Notes: generated by a model from the letters alone, not told the origin. Shown: positions 36,736-46,684, numbered from the stretch's first letter. The stretch is 64,000 nucleotides of DNA from Shewanella algicola (GCF_014648035.1 NZ_BMQI01000011.1:1-64000); one strand, 5' to 3'. Numbers and translations: made by a program.

Positions 36736-36764
36736 AATTAAGGCCTGAAACTCAGGCCTTAATT
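36736..36764 (-). terminator. Intra-operon terminator between precursor and maturase genes
   Basis: Perfect 13-bp inverted repeat (arms 36736-36748 and 36752-36764) with a T4 tail on the minus strand, lying between the hvfA stop and the hvfB start. It probably limits read-through so the precursor mRNA exceeds that of the enzymes. Confidence 0.75.
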
Positions 36765-36776
36765 GTGTCAGATAAG

Positions 36777-36800
36777 CATAAGCATTATCAAATGCTTATG
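36777..36800 (-). repeat. Second hairpin downstream of hvfA
   Basis: 9-bp inverted repeat (arms 36777-36785 and 36792-36800) 17 bp past the hvfA stop. No clear T-run follows; it may act with the terminator 36736-36764 to protect the short precursor mRNA or assist termination. Confidence 0.5.
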
Positions 36801-36816
36801 ATCAACTTATAATGGG

Positions 36817-37245
36817 TTACTTCTGACCACCACATTTACCTTCACCACACTTACCTTCTTTGGCTTTTTCTGCAGACTTTTTCATGTCGCCACCGCATTT
36901 GCCTTCACCACATTTACCTTCTACTGCTTTTTCAGCAGACTTTTTCATGTCGCCGCCGCATTTGCCTTCACCACATTTACCTTCTACTGCTTTTTCAGCA
37001 GACTTTTTCATGTCGCCACCACATTTGCCTTCACCGCATTTACCTTCTTTGGCTTTTTCAGCAGACTTTTTCATGTCGCCACCGCATTTACCTTCACCGC
37101 ACTTACCTTCGCCACCATCTAATTGGTAGCCAGCGGTTAATTGTTCGAATCCAAATGGGTTAGCTTGTACTTCAGCAGAAAAGCCAGCAGTCATCACAAC
37201 AGCACCTAACGCAACAGCTACAGTAGTTTGTTTGATAGAGTTCAT
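36817..37245 (-). CDS. hvfA: HvfA-like RiPP metallophore precursor with ten EGKCG motifs
   Basis: 142-aa secreted peptide. Signal peptide residues 1-28 (TVAVALGAVVMTAGFS...VQA), then the leader-like NPFGFEQLTAGYQLDGG, then a repeat region from residue 46: four 21-residue units and a partial fifth, each starting with two EGKCG motifs, ten in all, one Cys each. No other Cys is present. HvfB/HvfC convert EGKCG cysteines to copper-binding oxazolone/thioamide groups in related systems. gaggaag precedes the ATG. Copper or another metal binding in the envelope is the likely role; the substrate metal is inferred. Confidence 0.9.
   Translation of the reverse strand: MNSIKQTTVAVALGAVVMTAGFSAEVQANPFGFEQLTAGYQLDGGEGKCGEGKCGGDMKKSAEKAKEGKCGEGKCGGDMKKSAEKAVEGKCGEGKCGGDMKKSAEKAVEGKCGEGKCGGDMKKSAEKAKEGKCGEGKCGGQK
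36820..37110 (-). repeat. 63-bp tandem repeats encoding the EGKCG modules of hvfA
   Basis: Four complete and one partial near-identical 63-bp units, differing at only a few silent or K/V positions. Each encodes two EGKCG motifs plus a DMKKSAEKA linker. Strong sequence identity suggests recent expansion or contraction by slippage or recombination. Confidence 0.92.
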
Positions 37246-37597
37246 AATTATTGTCTTCCTCGTGTTTTGATTATGTATTGGTGGCCAACATCATTGCCGG
37301 CTTGGTTATAAAGACCTGCAGTATGTAAAATTAATTTCAAAATAAATGAAAAAATGTGAAAAAAGTCACCCTAACTGCAAGCAATCCCTGCTAGGAGTGC
37401 ACAAAATTAACACAAAAAATACTACTGATATACCAGTAACACACTATTAACAAACCTGATCACCATGATTAATTAATTTATTAATCAATAATATAATTGA
37501 AATTAAACACCTAACCCTTGTTAATCATGTTAACGATGCTGCTATCGCGAATTAAACACGGTAAAATAGCGCACTTTTTTATTCAGTAAGGTGTATT
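37246..37597. other. Divergent promoter region of hvfA and dusC
   Basis: 352 bp between divergent genes. A/T-rich, holding the hvfA promoter (leftward) and dusC promoter (rightward). I could not assign a specific promoter or metal-responsive operator. Confidence 0.5.
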
Positions 37598-38542
37598 GTG
37601 CGCGTAATTTTAGCTCCGATGGAAGGTGTGGTTGATGACCATATGCGTGATATTTTATCTGCCATTAACCCGTTTGACTTAGTAGTCACAGAGTTTGTGC
37701 GGGTGGTTAATCAGTTATTACCCGAAAAAGTCTTCTATAAATTATGCCCAGAGTTGCTTAATGACGGACTGACTCCAGCTGGCACGCCTGTTAGGGTGCA
37801 ATTACTCGGACAAGAACCTGAGTGGATGGCGCAAAATGCAATAAGAGCCATTGAACTGGGCTCTAATGGCGTTGACGCTAACTTTGGTTGCCCGGCTAAA
37901 ACGGTTAACAAGAGTAAAGGTGGCGCGGTATTACTGCAGTATCCTGAAAATATTCATAACATCGTTAAAGCCATGCGCGACGCAGTGCCAAGCGAGCAAC
38001 CGGTCACCGCTAAAATACGCTTAGGCTACGAAGATAAATCCTTATTTATGGAAAACGCCTTAGCCGTATATGAGGCCGGCGCTACAGAGCTGGCCATTCA
38101 TGCCCGCAGCAAAACTGACGGTTATAAACCACCTGCTTATTGGGAATACATCACCGAAGTGCGTAAACGTCTGCCTATCCCGGTTATTGCTAATGGCGAA
38201 ATTTGGAATGCCGCTGACGCACAACGATGCATGGATGTCACAGGTTGTGACAGTGTGATGATTGGCCGCGGGGCGATTTCATTACCCAATTTGGGTGACA
38301 CCATCAAAACCGGCGCCGCGCCCTACACCTGGCTCGAAACACTCACATTATTAATGAATTACACTGAAAAAGAGCTTATTGGACGTAAGTCTGATTATTA
38401 TCCTTCACGTATTAAACAGTGGTTTAGTTACCTAAATCGTCAATACCCTGAAGCCGATGCTCTATTTCGTGAATTACGGATATTTAAAACCACTGAAGAA
38501 ATCGTCAAGGTACTGCAGCACGCACATCAAACCTTACGCTAA
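37598..38542 (+). CDS. dusC: tRNA-dihydrouridine(16) synthase DusC
   Basis: FMN-dependent enzyme that reduces U16 of tRNA. The N-terminal RVILAPMEGVVDDHMRDIL, the catalytic Cys motif VDANFGCPAKTVNKSKGG, the nucleotide/FMN positions HARSKTDGYKPPAYW and VIANGEIW, and the GRGAISLPNLG binding loop are all present. 314 aa matches E. coli DusC (315 aa). Start is GTG at 37598 with aaggtg before it. Confidence 0.93.
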   Translation: MRVILAPMEGVVDDHMRDILSAINPFDLVVTEFVRVVNQLLPEKVFYKLCPELLNDGLTPAGTPVRVQLLGQEPEWMAQNAIRAIELGSNGVDANFGCPAKTVNKSKGGAVLLQYPENIHNIVKAMRDAVPSEQPVTAKIRLGYEDKSLFMENALAVYEAGATELAIHARSKTDGYKPPAYWEYITEVRKRLPIPVIANGEIWNAADAQRCMDVTGCDSVMIGRGAISLPNLGDTIKTGAAPYTWLETLTLLMNYTEKELIGRKSDYYPSRIKQWFSYLNRQYPEADALFRELRIFKTTEEIVKVLQHAHQTLR

Positions 38543-38682
38543 TCGCCTTTTCAATCAGGCTGCTAGACTAATTAGGAGCCTGAATTGAAAAATCCCCCAT
38601 AGAATTGATCTTAGTCATAACCTGCAGATTTTTTGTGCTTAGAATAGAATTTCTAGTGAAAAAATCGTAAAGGTTACCTCCG

Positions 38683-39048
38683 TTGCACAACTACCTGGAC
38701 ATTCAGCAAAAATTACAACTGCTTGAACTCAAGCTTCGTCGTGAACTATTGCTTATTATTAAAGATGTCTCTCCTGACTCTGCAGAGCTTGCTCAAACAG
38801 CGACTCTTGAAGATATTATTGATTATATGCCGAAAGTTAAGCTTGCGAATACGGAGTTGTTTACTCAGTTAATGAAACTCGATGCAGCTTTATGCCAATT
38901 AGACTTGGGCTTGTACGGTTTATGTTCTGATTGTGAAATGGACATCGAGATAAGTCGATTAATTGAGGATCCAACTGAGCAGCGATGTGCGAGTTGTCAG
39001 CGTAAATATATGAGAGAGCATCGACTCGAGCTACGTTTAAGTCACTAA
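38683..39048 (+). CDS. DksA/TraR-family C4 zinc-finger protein
   Basis: 121 aa. A coiled-coil-forming N-terminus is followed by the DksA hallmark LCQLDLGLYGLC and the C4 zinc finger CSDC...CASC (C-x2-C-x17-C-x2-C). Such proteins insert into the RNA polymerase secondary channel or act as growth-control relatives of DksA. The start is TTG at 38683 with aggtt before it. A terminator follows. The DxxDxA coiled-coil tip motif of true DksA is not clearly present, so it may not amplify ppGpp. Confidence 0.85.
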   Translation: MHNYLDIQQKLQLLELKLRRELLLIIKDVSPDSAELAQTATLEDIIDYMPKVKLANTELFTQLMKLDAALCQLDLGLYGLCSDCEMDIEISRLIEDPTEQRCASCQRKYMREHRLELRLSH

Positions 39049-39069
39049 GGTCTGATATTCGAGCTAAAT

Positions 39070-39096
39070 AAAAAGCCTGCAACAATGCAGGCTTTG
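39070..39096. terminator. Bidirectional rho-independent terminator after the DksA-like gene
   Basis: Stem aagcctgc / gcaggctt with a six-base loop and A/T flanks. It lies between convergent genes and can serve the TonB receptor gene as well. Confidence 0.9.
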
Positions 39097-39135
39097 TTGT
39101 CTTTCAGTACCCAATGGGCACTATTTAGGTATTAA

Positions 39136-41655
39136 TTAAAACTTAACGCTGACACCACCGTAGTATTGGCGACCCACAGTGTCATACACTTCTGGTACCG
39201 TACCACCATCGCTGCCGTTAGACACACTTGACGGCTCTTCATCAGTGAAGTTTTTCACACCAGCACTTAAGGTAATCATTTCAGACACATGGTAAGTACC
39301 AGCAATGTTGTGATAAAGCACTGCATCAACATCATCACCCGTACCTAGGTCTTCCATTTCACCAATATAACGGTTCGAATACATGACGTTCCAATCATCT
39401 TGGCCCGCTTGGATATTGAAGTTGTTACGCACTTCAGCATAAGCACCAAAGTTACCGTCGATCATATTCGTATAATCTATGCCTTCTTGCTCAAAGTTCA
39501 GCAAATAGGTGGTATCGTTGTTGATTTTCCAATCTAGCGATAATGCACTAAAGCTGTAAGCTAAGTTAAAGTCGATACCACTGGTATCTTGACTACCAAC
39601 GTTAGTTAGTGAGCTTGTCAGATTGGTTAAATCACCATTGGCACCAATATTAAAGGTTTCACATGATGAAGATGAAGCATCTGCATAACAAGCATCTAGA
39701 CCCGCTTGAACATCTAAACGAGTAATCGCATTAGTGACTTTAAAGCGCCAGTAATCAAGTGTTAGCGATAAACCTTCAACGTAACTAGGTGAGTAAACTA
39801 AACCTGCTGTATAAGAGTCTGACTCTTCTGCTTGTAAGTCTTCATCTGAAGTATAACGAACCAAGATTTGTGAATCTTGCTCATTACCCCATGGATCTTC
39901 TAAGTAGTCATAAGAACCCGTGTCTCCGCCATATAGTTCGCTGATACTCGGCGCACGGAAGCCTGTTGCAGCAACACCACGAAGCATTAAATCATCGGTT
40001 GCTTCATAGGTTAAACCGATTTTCCATGTAGACGCTTTACCAAATGTTGAATAATCGTCATAACGCAGTGCAAATTCACCGGTTAGTTTATCGGTGAACG
40101 GAACGCTCACTTCTTGGAAAACCGAGATTACATCATAGTTGCCATCTGTTGCATCTTGCTGTGCAGCTGTACTGTCTCCGGCAACGGTAACTGGATCTGG
40201 GTTGTAATAACCACTTTCATAACGGTATTCAGCACCAATCGCAAACGCAACTGTACCTGCGCTCACGTCAAATAAATCACCGTTTAAACCCGCAGAGAAT
40301 ACATGTTGTTCATTACCACCATCTGCATTGTCGGTATAGCTGATGTCATCAACAATATCCGATGTTAATGCATCGCCGCTGAACCACTCATCTTGATTTG
40401 CATAAACTGACTCAGACAAGTTTGTCGCATTGATTGAGTTTGCAACACTAGACTCTGCTTTGTTCTTACCATAAGTGTAAGCAACATCCCAGTTCATACC
40501 ATTATTAATATCAAGCTCACCAGCAAGCCCCGCTGAGATACGGAATGTATCGGTATCTTGTGAATAAATACGTGGGCCAGCATCGGTAGTACGACGACGA
40601 TATTCAACACGACCAGTTTCATCAGCTGAAATACCCGCATCTGTCATCGCATCAGTCAATGTGACACATGAGCTATCTGCATTACTGTCGCACACATCTA
40701 GCATAACTGATGCTGGTTGCGGTGCTAACTGTTGATCAGATTTACGTTTTGTGTAAAGCGCATCAGCGGTTAACACGATGTCATTATCGAGCTCTTGAAC
40801 CATATTGGCAAACAAGCTGTAACGTTCGTTTGGTGTTTGGTAGTAGCTGCTCGTAGTGTAATCATAACCGGTTGAACGATCTTCCCAACTGCCGGCACCG
40901 TCTTGCACCATGCCATCGAGTGAGCCCGTAGGAAGATAAGAACTGTAGCCCGGCTCAGTCCAATCACGATCAGATTGAATGACGCCTTCACGCTTTGAAT
41001 AAGCCGCACCAAATGTGTAATTACCGCTATCGGTATTAAATCCATATAAACCGCTTATTTCACCGGTTTCACCATCGCTTTCGCTAGTGCTACTGCCGTT
41101 AAGGTCTAATTGGAATCCTTCGAAGTCTTTTTTGGTGATGATGTTAACCACACCTGCAATGGCGTCTGAACCGTAAACAGCTGATGCGCCATCTTTTAAA
41201 ATCTCAACGCGTGCAATCATTGCTACGGGAATAGAGTTTAAATCCACAGAGCTGTCAGCACCTGAGCCTGAGTTCACCATACGACGGCCGTTTAGTAGCA
41301 CTAACGTACGTTGAGAGCCCATGCCGCGTAAGTCAACTTGAGCAACACCATCTGAACCATTGTTTGAACTAGAACCTAAAGCGGCACCGGCCATTGAAGT
41401 TTGAGCCTGAAGTAACTCATCGACAGAGGTAAAACCTTCTGCACGAATTGCTTCGGCAGAGATAACGGTTACAGGTGATGCTGTTTCCATATCTTGTCGC
41501 TGAATACGTGAACCAGTGACTTCGATACGTTCAACCTTTTCTTCATCTGCCGCGATAACAGCAGAAGAAAATAAACCTGTTGTTGCGACACTTGTTGCTG
41601 CTACAGCTAATAAACTGCGGCGTATTGCCTTGGCAGTTAATGTTACTGAACTCAT
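39136..41655 (-). CDS. TonB-dependent receptor, large (839 aa), substrate unknown
   Basis: Outer-membrane receptor. Signal peptide AVAATSVATTGLFSSAVIA. Plug: VERIEVTGSRIQRQ, SPVTVISAEAIRAEGFTSVD, VDLRGMGSQRTLVLLNGRRM, ARVEILKDGASAVYGSDAIA, GVVNIITKKD. The barrel ends in YYGGVSVKF. This oar-like plug is typical of Shewanella/Alteromonas receptors that import oligosaccharides, peptides or other complex nutrients. The gene stands alone with a long A/T-rich upstream region; no partner hydrolase is adjacent. SD agggag precedes the ATG. Confidence 0.9.
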   Translation of the reverse strand: MSSVTLTAKAIRRSLLAVAATSVATTGLFSSAVIAADEEKVERIEVTGSRIQRQDMETASPVTVISAEAIRAEGFTSVDELLQAQTSMAGAALGSSSNNGSDGVAQVDLRGMGSQRTLVLLNGRRMVNSGSGADSSVDLNSIPVAMIARVEILKDGASAVYGSDAIAGVVNIITKKDFEGFQLDLNGSSTSESDGETGEISGLYGFNTDSGNYTFGAAYSKREGVIQSDRDWTEPGYSSYLPTGSLDGMVQDGAGSWEDRSTGYDYTTSSYYQTPNERYSLFANMVQELDNDIVLTADALYTKRKSDQQLAPQPASVMLDVCDSNADSSCVTLTDAMTDAGISADETGRVEYRRRTTDAGPRIYSQDTDTFRISAGLAGELDINNGMNWDVAYTYGKNKAESSVANSINATNLSESVYANQDEWFSGDALTSDIVDDISYTDNADGGNEQHVFSAGLNGDLFDVSAGTVAFAIGAEYRYESGYYNPDPVTVAGDSTAAQQDATDGNYDVISVFQEVSVPFTDKLTGEFALRYDDYSTFGKASTWKIGLTYEATDDLMLRGVAATGFRAPSISELYGGDTGSYDYLEDPWGNEQDSQILVRYTSDEDLQAEESDSYTAGLVYSPSYVEGLSLTLDYWRFKVTNAITRLDVQAGLDACYADASSSSCETFNIGANGDLTNLTSSLTNVGSQDTSGIDFNLAYSFSALSLDWKINNDTTYLLNFEQEGIDYTNMIDGNFGAYAEVRNNFNIQAGQDDWNVMYSNRYIGEMEDLGTGDDVDAVLYHNIAGTYHVSEMITLSAGVKNFTDEEPSSVSNGSDGGTVPEVYDTVGRQYYGGVSVKF

Positions 41656-42812
41656 GAAAAACTCCCTATTCTTGGAATTAAATAAAACAAGTTGTTATAT
41701 TTTTAATTATTAATAATCGGCCTAGCCAATTACCAAAAACATTATTAATGAATAAAAAACCTTTCGTCAACAACGGCAACATGTAAATAAAACGATAACA
41801 AAATAAAATAACATAATTAATTTGACTAAAATAATAAATAATAAAATCATAAATTTAGGTGCATTTTAATGTTATTGTTGTTTTTGTGTTATTTTTATAA
41901 ATTAAAAACAATACAAATAGAAAACCATAAGAACACAAATGAAAGATCTGTAAAAAACAAAAAAAGTACACTTGCAACAATATGAATACAATTAACCACA
42001 AAATGTATCTATCATTGCTTTTGTAAATTTAATTAAATTATTATTTATTTGAACTAAAAAACAGCAAGTTTGTCTTTATGACCCACTGATTATTTATTCA
42101 CAAAAGAACTTAAACGTATTCTATACGCTTATTTTTATTCAAAATATGTTAATAAATACTGTAAACAGCTTATTCAAACAGTCAAAAACATTAAGTAAAC
42201 CGTGTATAAATGCAGCAATTTATCTCGCAACATTCAACAAACGGCTCGTTTATCGCTCAAAAACTGACATGATAAACACAACAAATTGATAACATTTAAT
42301 GGTTAAAAAATCTCGTAAAGAATAAATAGATCAAAGTAACTAAAGCAGCGACTTGAGCGGCTCAACTGTACAGTTAATCAAGCCCCTATGCATTAACCAA
42401 CTCAGTTAACCATCCCTTCGCCTTTGTGAGTTCGAAACTCAAAGATCAACTGCAAGAAAAGGCAAAACATCATCAAGCTGAATCTCAATACTGCTGTTAA
42501 CTATTGAGTGTTATAAGTTGAATGCTAGATGAGTGAAATTAATAAGTAACAACACAGAATGCGTCCAGCTGTGTTAATTAAGGCGTTACAGTGTCTTAAT
42601 GGTTGTTCCCTATTAAATAGCGAGAACGCAGAGCAAAAGCTGCTGAGCATTCCTTTCAGGCGAGTTTGAAAGTGCTTAAACTGTCGCTGAGTCATCATTT
42701 ATTAACCCGCAATGGTATGAATGCTGCATTTGAGTGATGCTTGTAGGAGCTTGATGACAGAAAGTTGATGGCTGAGCGATGGAGTTAACATGTTCATTGT
42801 TATTGTTAAATA
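41656..42812. other. Long A/T-rich intergenic region without recognised genes
   Basis: 1.16 kb between the TonB receptor start and the ndk terminator. 41656-42360 is very A/T-rich and presumably includes the receptor promoter. 42360-42800 has more balanced composition with no ORF longer than about 60 codons that looks real. I see no rRNA, tRNA, known sRNA or IS motif. It may hold a decayed gene or an unrecognised small RNA. Confidence 0.5.
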
Positions 42813-42840
42813 CAAAAAAGGAGCCTTGAGGCTCCTTTTA
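42813..42840 (-). terminator. Rho-independent terminator after ndk
   Basis: Stem aaaaggagcc / ggctcctttt with a four-base loop; on the minus strand it follows the ndk stop by 19 bp and ends in a T-run. Confidence 0.92.
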
Positions 42841-42858
42841 TCATCTTACAAGCGGAGA

Positions 42859-43290
42859 TTAACGAGTGCGTGGGCACACTTCTTCAGCGCTGAAGAAGTA
42901 AGCAATTTCACGTGCTGCTGATTCAACTGCATCAGAACCGTGAACTGCGTTTTCGTCGATGCTTGCAGCGTAGTCAGCACGTAAAGTGCCACGAGCAGCT
43001 TCAGCAGGGTTAGTAGCACCCATGATTTCGCGGTTAGCTAGTACTGCATTTTCGCCTTCTAACACTTGAACCATTACTGGACCAGAAGTCATGAAAGACA
43101 CTAAAGCACCAAAGAAAGGACGTGCGCTGTGTTCAGCGTAGAAGCCTTCAGCTTGTTCTTTCGAAAGGTGAACCATTTTAGAAGCAATGATCGTAAGACC
43201 TGCTGATTCAAAACGGTTATAAATAGCACCGATGTGGTTTTTTGCAACTGCATCTGGCTTGATAATAGAAAATGTGCGTTCGATCGCCAT
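42859..43290 (-). CDS. ndk: Nucleoside-diphosphate kinase
   Basis: Transfers the gamma phosphate between NTPs and NDPs. N-terminal [15 protein letters not shown], catalytic histidine loop [14 protein letters not shown] (His in NAVHGSD) and the conserved RGTLRADYA region are all visible. 143 aa is standard. ATG at 43290 follows aaggaag; an in-frame ATG at 43314 is less likely. It lies downstream of rimK and the isc operon, as in relatives. Confidence 0.97.
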   Translation of the reverse strand: MAIERTFSIIKPDAVAKNHIGAIYNRFESAGLTIIASKMVHLSKEQAEGFYAEHSARPFFGALVSFMTSGPVMVQVLEGENAVLANREIMGATNPAEAARGTLRADYAASIDENAVHGSDAVESAAREIAYFFSAEEVCPRTR

Positions 43291-43433
43291 AACTAGCTTC
43301 CTTAATGTGAGCAAGTTTAAAAAATTCGCGCGGATTATACGTAATTTTACTGAAAATGCCTAGCCTTATCAGCATCGACAATCACATTTCAGCATTTGTT
43401 GAGGTTATTTAACCTGAGCTCGGGATATTTAGA

Positions 43434-44334
43434 TTAACAAACGCCCATTTTGGCGCTTTGTTTGCTCTGTTTATTGGCATTTTTTTCAATAAAACAAATG
43501 ATGGCATCAGCCACATCTTTATCGGTTGCCGCTTCAATACCTTCAAGTCCTGGCGACGAGTTCACTTCCATCACTACAGGTCCATGATTTGAACGTAATA
43601 AATCAACCCCAGCCACATTTAACCCCATAGTGCGCGCCGCAAGTAAGGCCACTGAACGCTCTTGTGGTGAAAGCTTAACCGCCACCTCGATGTAAGTTTG
43701 AGCGAAACTCACCAGGCTTGGCTTGACGCTTCATGGCGGCAATCACCTTATCCCCGAGAACAAAACAGCGAATATCTGCACCTTGGGCTTCGGCAATGTA
43801 TTCTTGCACCATAATGTTAGCTTTAAGGCCCATAAAGGCCTCTAGTACACTTTCAGCGGCTTTACGAGTTTCAGCAAGCACCACACCAATACCCTGAGTG
43901 CCTTCAAGTAATTTAACCACTAATGGCGCACCGCCCACCATGTCGATTAAATCAGGAATATCACTCGGTTTATTGGCAAAACCAGTAATAGGTAGACCAA
44001 TTCCCTTGCGCGACAATAATTGCATCGAACGTAATTTATCACGCGAGCGAGCAATGCCAATTGAGCTATTTACAGAATAAACACCCATCATTTCTAATTG
44101 GCGTAATACCGCTGAACCATAAAACGTCACAGAGGCACCAACCCGCGGGATCACTGCATCAAAATGACCTAAATCTTTACCTGCCATATGAATACTTGGC
44201 TTAGTCATATTGATGTTCATATAACACTTTAATGGGTTGATGACTTTAACTTCATGTCCGCGGGCGACAGCAGCTTCGACTAAGCGACGAGTTGAATATA
44301 ATTGCGGGCCTTGAGACAGTATTGCGATGCGCAC
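43434..44334 (-). pseudogene. rimK: Ribosomal-S6 glutamate ligase RimK, disrupted by a frameshift
   Basis: ATP-grasp ligase that adds glutamates to ribosomal protein S6. The N-terminal part (from 44334; GTG start with ggag upstream) reads [17 protein letters not shown] through [19 protein letters not shown] and then reaches a stop near 43675. The rest ([11 protein letters not shown]...[17 protein letters not shown]) continues in another frame. The intact order would be HRGG directly followed by a strand and KLSP, so a small indel lies around 43676-43690. The ATP-grasp metal ligands are in the C-terminal piece, so the gene is inactive unless this is a sequencing error. Confidence 0.85.
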
Positions 44335-44410
44335 AGAGTGCTCCAAAATAGAAATTTTGGCGCATCATACGCTGAGTTTATTTAAAATCAATCACAGGAA
44401 TGACCAGGAA

Positions 44411-44448
44411 TAAAAAAAGAGTCAATCTTGATGATTGACTCTCATTTT
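44411..44448. terminator. Rho-independent terminator after fdx
   Basis: Stem gagtcaatc / gattgactc with a five-base loop and a strong T7 tail on the minus strand, 33 bp past the fdx stop. It ends the isc operon before the rimK gene. Confidence 0.95.
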
Positions 44449-44480
44449 ATATGCTTGAATCATGCTCACGCTATTGTAAA

Positions 44481-44816
44481 TTAGCCTTCGCTAACCATGT
44501 TAATGGTGTATTTAGGAATATCAATTACCATATCGCAGTCAACCACTTTAGCTTGGCAAGACAAGCGGCTTTCTGGCTCTAAACCCCATGCTTTATCTAG
44601 CATGTCATCTTCAAGCTCATCACTTTCTTCTAGTTGATCAAAGCCTTCACGCACAACCACATGACAAGTGGTACAAGCACATGACTTTTCACAAGCGTGT
44701 TCGATTTGAATACCGTTACGCAGTGCAACATCTAAAATGGTTTCACCAATTTCTGCTTCAAGTACTGCGCCGTCTGGACAAAGCTCTTGATGGGGTAAAA
44801 ATACTAACTGTGGCAT
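44481..44816 (-). CDS. fdx: ISC [2Fe-2S] ferredoxin
   Basis: Electron donor for iron-sulfur cluster assembly on IscU. The cluster-binding cysteines are CEKSCACTTC and the later C in LSCQAKVVDC. 111 aa, acidic, close to E. coli Fdx. It is the last gene before the terminator; iscX, often the next gene in other bacteria, is not seen here. Confidence 0.95.
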   Translation of the reverse strand: MPQLVFLPHQELCPDGAVLEAEIGETILDVALRNGIQIEHACEKSCACTTCHVVVREGFDQLEESDELEDDMLDKAWGLEPESRLSCQAKVVDCDMVIDIPKYTINMVSEG

Positions 44817-44824
44817 TATTTCAC

Positions 44825-46684
44825 CTATATGTTATCGACCGACTGCCCTTTTAGCGCCGATCTAATAGAATTATCCATGCGTCGTGACGCAAAATCTTGA
44901 GTTTGGTCATCTAACTTAGCAATGGCTTTCTCGATTGCATCAACATCATCTTGTTGTGCTGTTGCTGCTAGCTCAGCAATGGCAGAAGTTAATTGCTGAC
45001 GCTCTTGCTCTTCGAGTAAATCACCGTCTTTAGCCAGTGCAGCATTGAGCGACTCAATAACACGTGCGGCTTCAACTTTTTGCTCAGCCAGCATACGACG
45101 AGTGATGTCGTCTTTTGCGTGCTTCATTGAATCTTTGAGCATGGTGGCAATTTCAGTGTCAGACAAACCAAATGAGGGTTTAACCTGAATGGTAGTTTTC
45201 ACCTCGGTTGATTTTTCCATCGCGGTAACACTTAATAGGCCATCGGCATCGACTTGAAACGTCACACGAATATGAGCAGCACCCGCAGCTAACGGTGGAA
45301 TACCGTGAAGCGTAAAGCGGGCCAATGAACGGCAATCATCAACCAGTTCACGCTCACCTTGAACCACATGGAATGCCATCGCAGTTTGACCGTCTTTAAA
45401 CGTAGTAAACTCTTGCGCACGGGCAACTGGGATTGTGGTATTACGGGTTACGACTTTTTCAACCAGTCCGCCCATGGTTTCTACACCAAGCGATAATGGA
45501 ATGACATCTAACAATAACAAGTCTGATTCTGGTTTATTACCTACCAAAATATCAGCTTGAATTGCAGCGCCAATCGCCACGACGCGATCAGGGTCAATGG
45601 AAGTCAGAGGGGCTTTTTTAAAGAAGGCTTCGACTTGCTCGCGCACTAACGGTACACGCGTTGAACCACCCACCATCACGGTTTCAATGACTTCATCAAC
45701 ACTCACACCAGCATCACGTAAAGTGCGGCGGCAACTGCTAATGGTCTTTTTCACTAATGCGCTAATCAGTTCATTAAATAACGATTTATCAACTGAAGTC
45801 GTTAATGTTTGATTATCAATCACCACACTAGCATCAGTGCTGTCGTTTTCTGTTAAGGCTTCTTTAACACGACGTGCTTCAATTAATAACTGACGCGCCA
45901 ATTGATTGTTGGGCTCAGTGATACTCCACACTTGTTGTAAATGGCTTACTAATAGATGATCAAAATCATCGCCGCCCAATGCAGAATCACCGCCAGTGGC
46001 CAATACTTCAAAGACACCACGATTTAAACGCAGTACTGAGATATCAAATGTGCCACCACCTAAATCATAAATCGCAATCACGCCTTCTTGCTTAGAATCT
46101 AATCCGTAAGCAATCGCAGCAGCTGTTGGCTCATTGAGTAAACGCAGTACCTTGACGCCGAGTAATTCAGCCGCATCTTTTGTGCCTTGACGTTGAGCAT
46201 CATCAAAATAGGCCGGCACGGTAATCACAATACCTTGCAGCTCGCCGCCTAACGTTGTTTCAGCTCGAGCAATTAACGGCTTGAGAATTTCTGCTGACAC
46301 TTGTACAGGGTTAACCTGGCCCATTGGTGTGCTAAATACAGGTAAACCGTTTTCACTTGCGTGTAATGCATAAGGTAATTTATGAGCGCCCGATTGCACA
46401 TCAGCCAAGCTTCGGCCCATAAAACGTTTAACCGATACAATAGTGTTTTGTGGATCTAACGCTGATTTGGCTTGGGCTTCATAACCCACTTGCACAGCGT
46501 CTTCACCATAATGCACTACCGACGGTAATGAGTGACGGCCATCGTCATCTTCTAGGGTCGATGCAAGTCCGCTTCTCACTGTGGCCACAAGTGAATTAGT
46601 GGTGCCAAGATCGATCCCCACAGCCAAACGATGTTGGTGCGGTGCGGCGCTTTGGCCAGGTTCTGCAATTTGCAACAGTGCCAT
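44825..46684 (-). CDS. hscA: HSP70-family iron-sulfur chaperone HscA
   Basis: ATP-driven chaperone that works with HscB to transfer clusters from IscU. ATPase motifs [15 protein letters not shown], the phosphate-2 region [16 protein letters not shown] and [12 protein letters not shown] are present; the substrate-binding domain follows. ATG at 46684 with ggaac upstream gives 619 aa; the frame to 46717 is unlikely. It lies between hscB and fdx in the canonical isc order. Confidence 0.96.
   Translation of the reverse strand: MALLQIAEPGQSAAPHQHRLAVGIDLGTTNSLVATVRSGLASTLEDDDGRHSLPSVVHYGEDAVQVGYEAQAKSALDPQNTIVSVKRFMGRSLADVQSGAHKLPYALHASENGLPVFSTPMGQVNPVQVSAEILKPLIARAETTLGGELQGIVITVPAYFDDAQRQGTKDAAELLGVKVLRLLNEPTAAAIAYGLDSKQEGVIAIYDLGGGTFDISVLRLNRGVFEVLATGGDSALGGDDFDHLLVSHLQQVWSITEPNNQLARQLLIEARRVKEALTENDSTDASVVIDNQTLTTSVDKSLFNELISALVKKTISSCRRTLRDAGVSVDEVIETVMVGGSTRVPLVREQVEAFFKKAPLTSIDPDRVVAIGAAIQADILVGNKPESDLLLLDVIPLSLGVETMGGLVEKVVTRNTTIPVARAQEFTTFKDGQTAMAFHVVQGERELVDDCRSLARFTLHGIPPLAAGAAHIRVTFQVDADGLLSVTAMEKSTEVKTTIQVKPSFGLSDTEIATMLKDSMKHAKDDITRRMLAEQKVEAARVIESLNAALAKDGDLLEEQERQQLTSAIAELAATAQQDDVDAIEKAIAKLDDQTQDFASRRMDNSIRSALKGQSVDNI

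Noticed and set aside
36860-37129. Open frame on the plus strand with repeated SADFFMSPPHLPSPHLPS units
   Set aside because: It is the reverse-strand image of the hvfA 63-bp repeats. It has no ribosome site and hvfA has a signal peptide and a partner operon.
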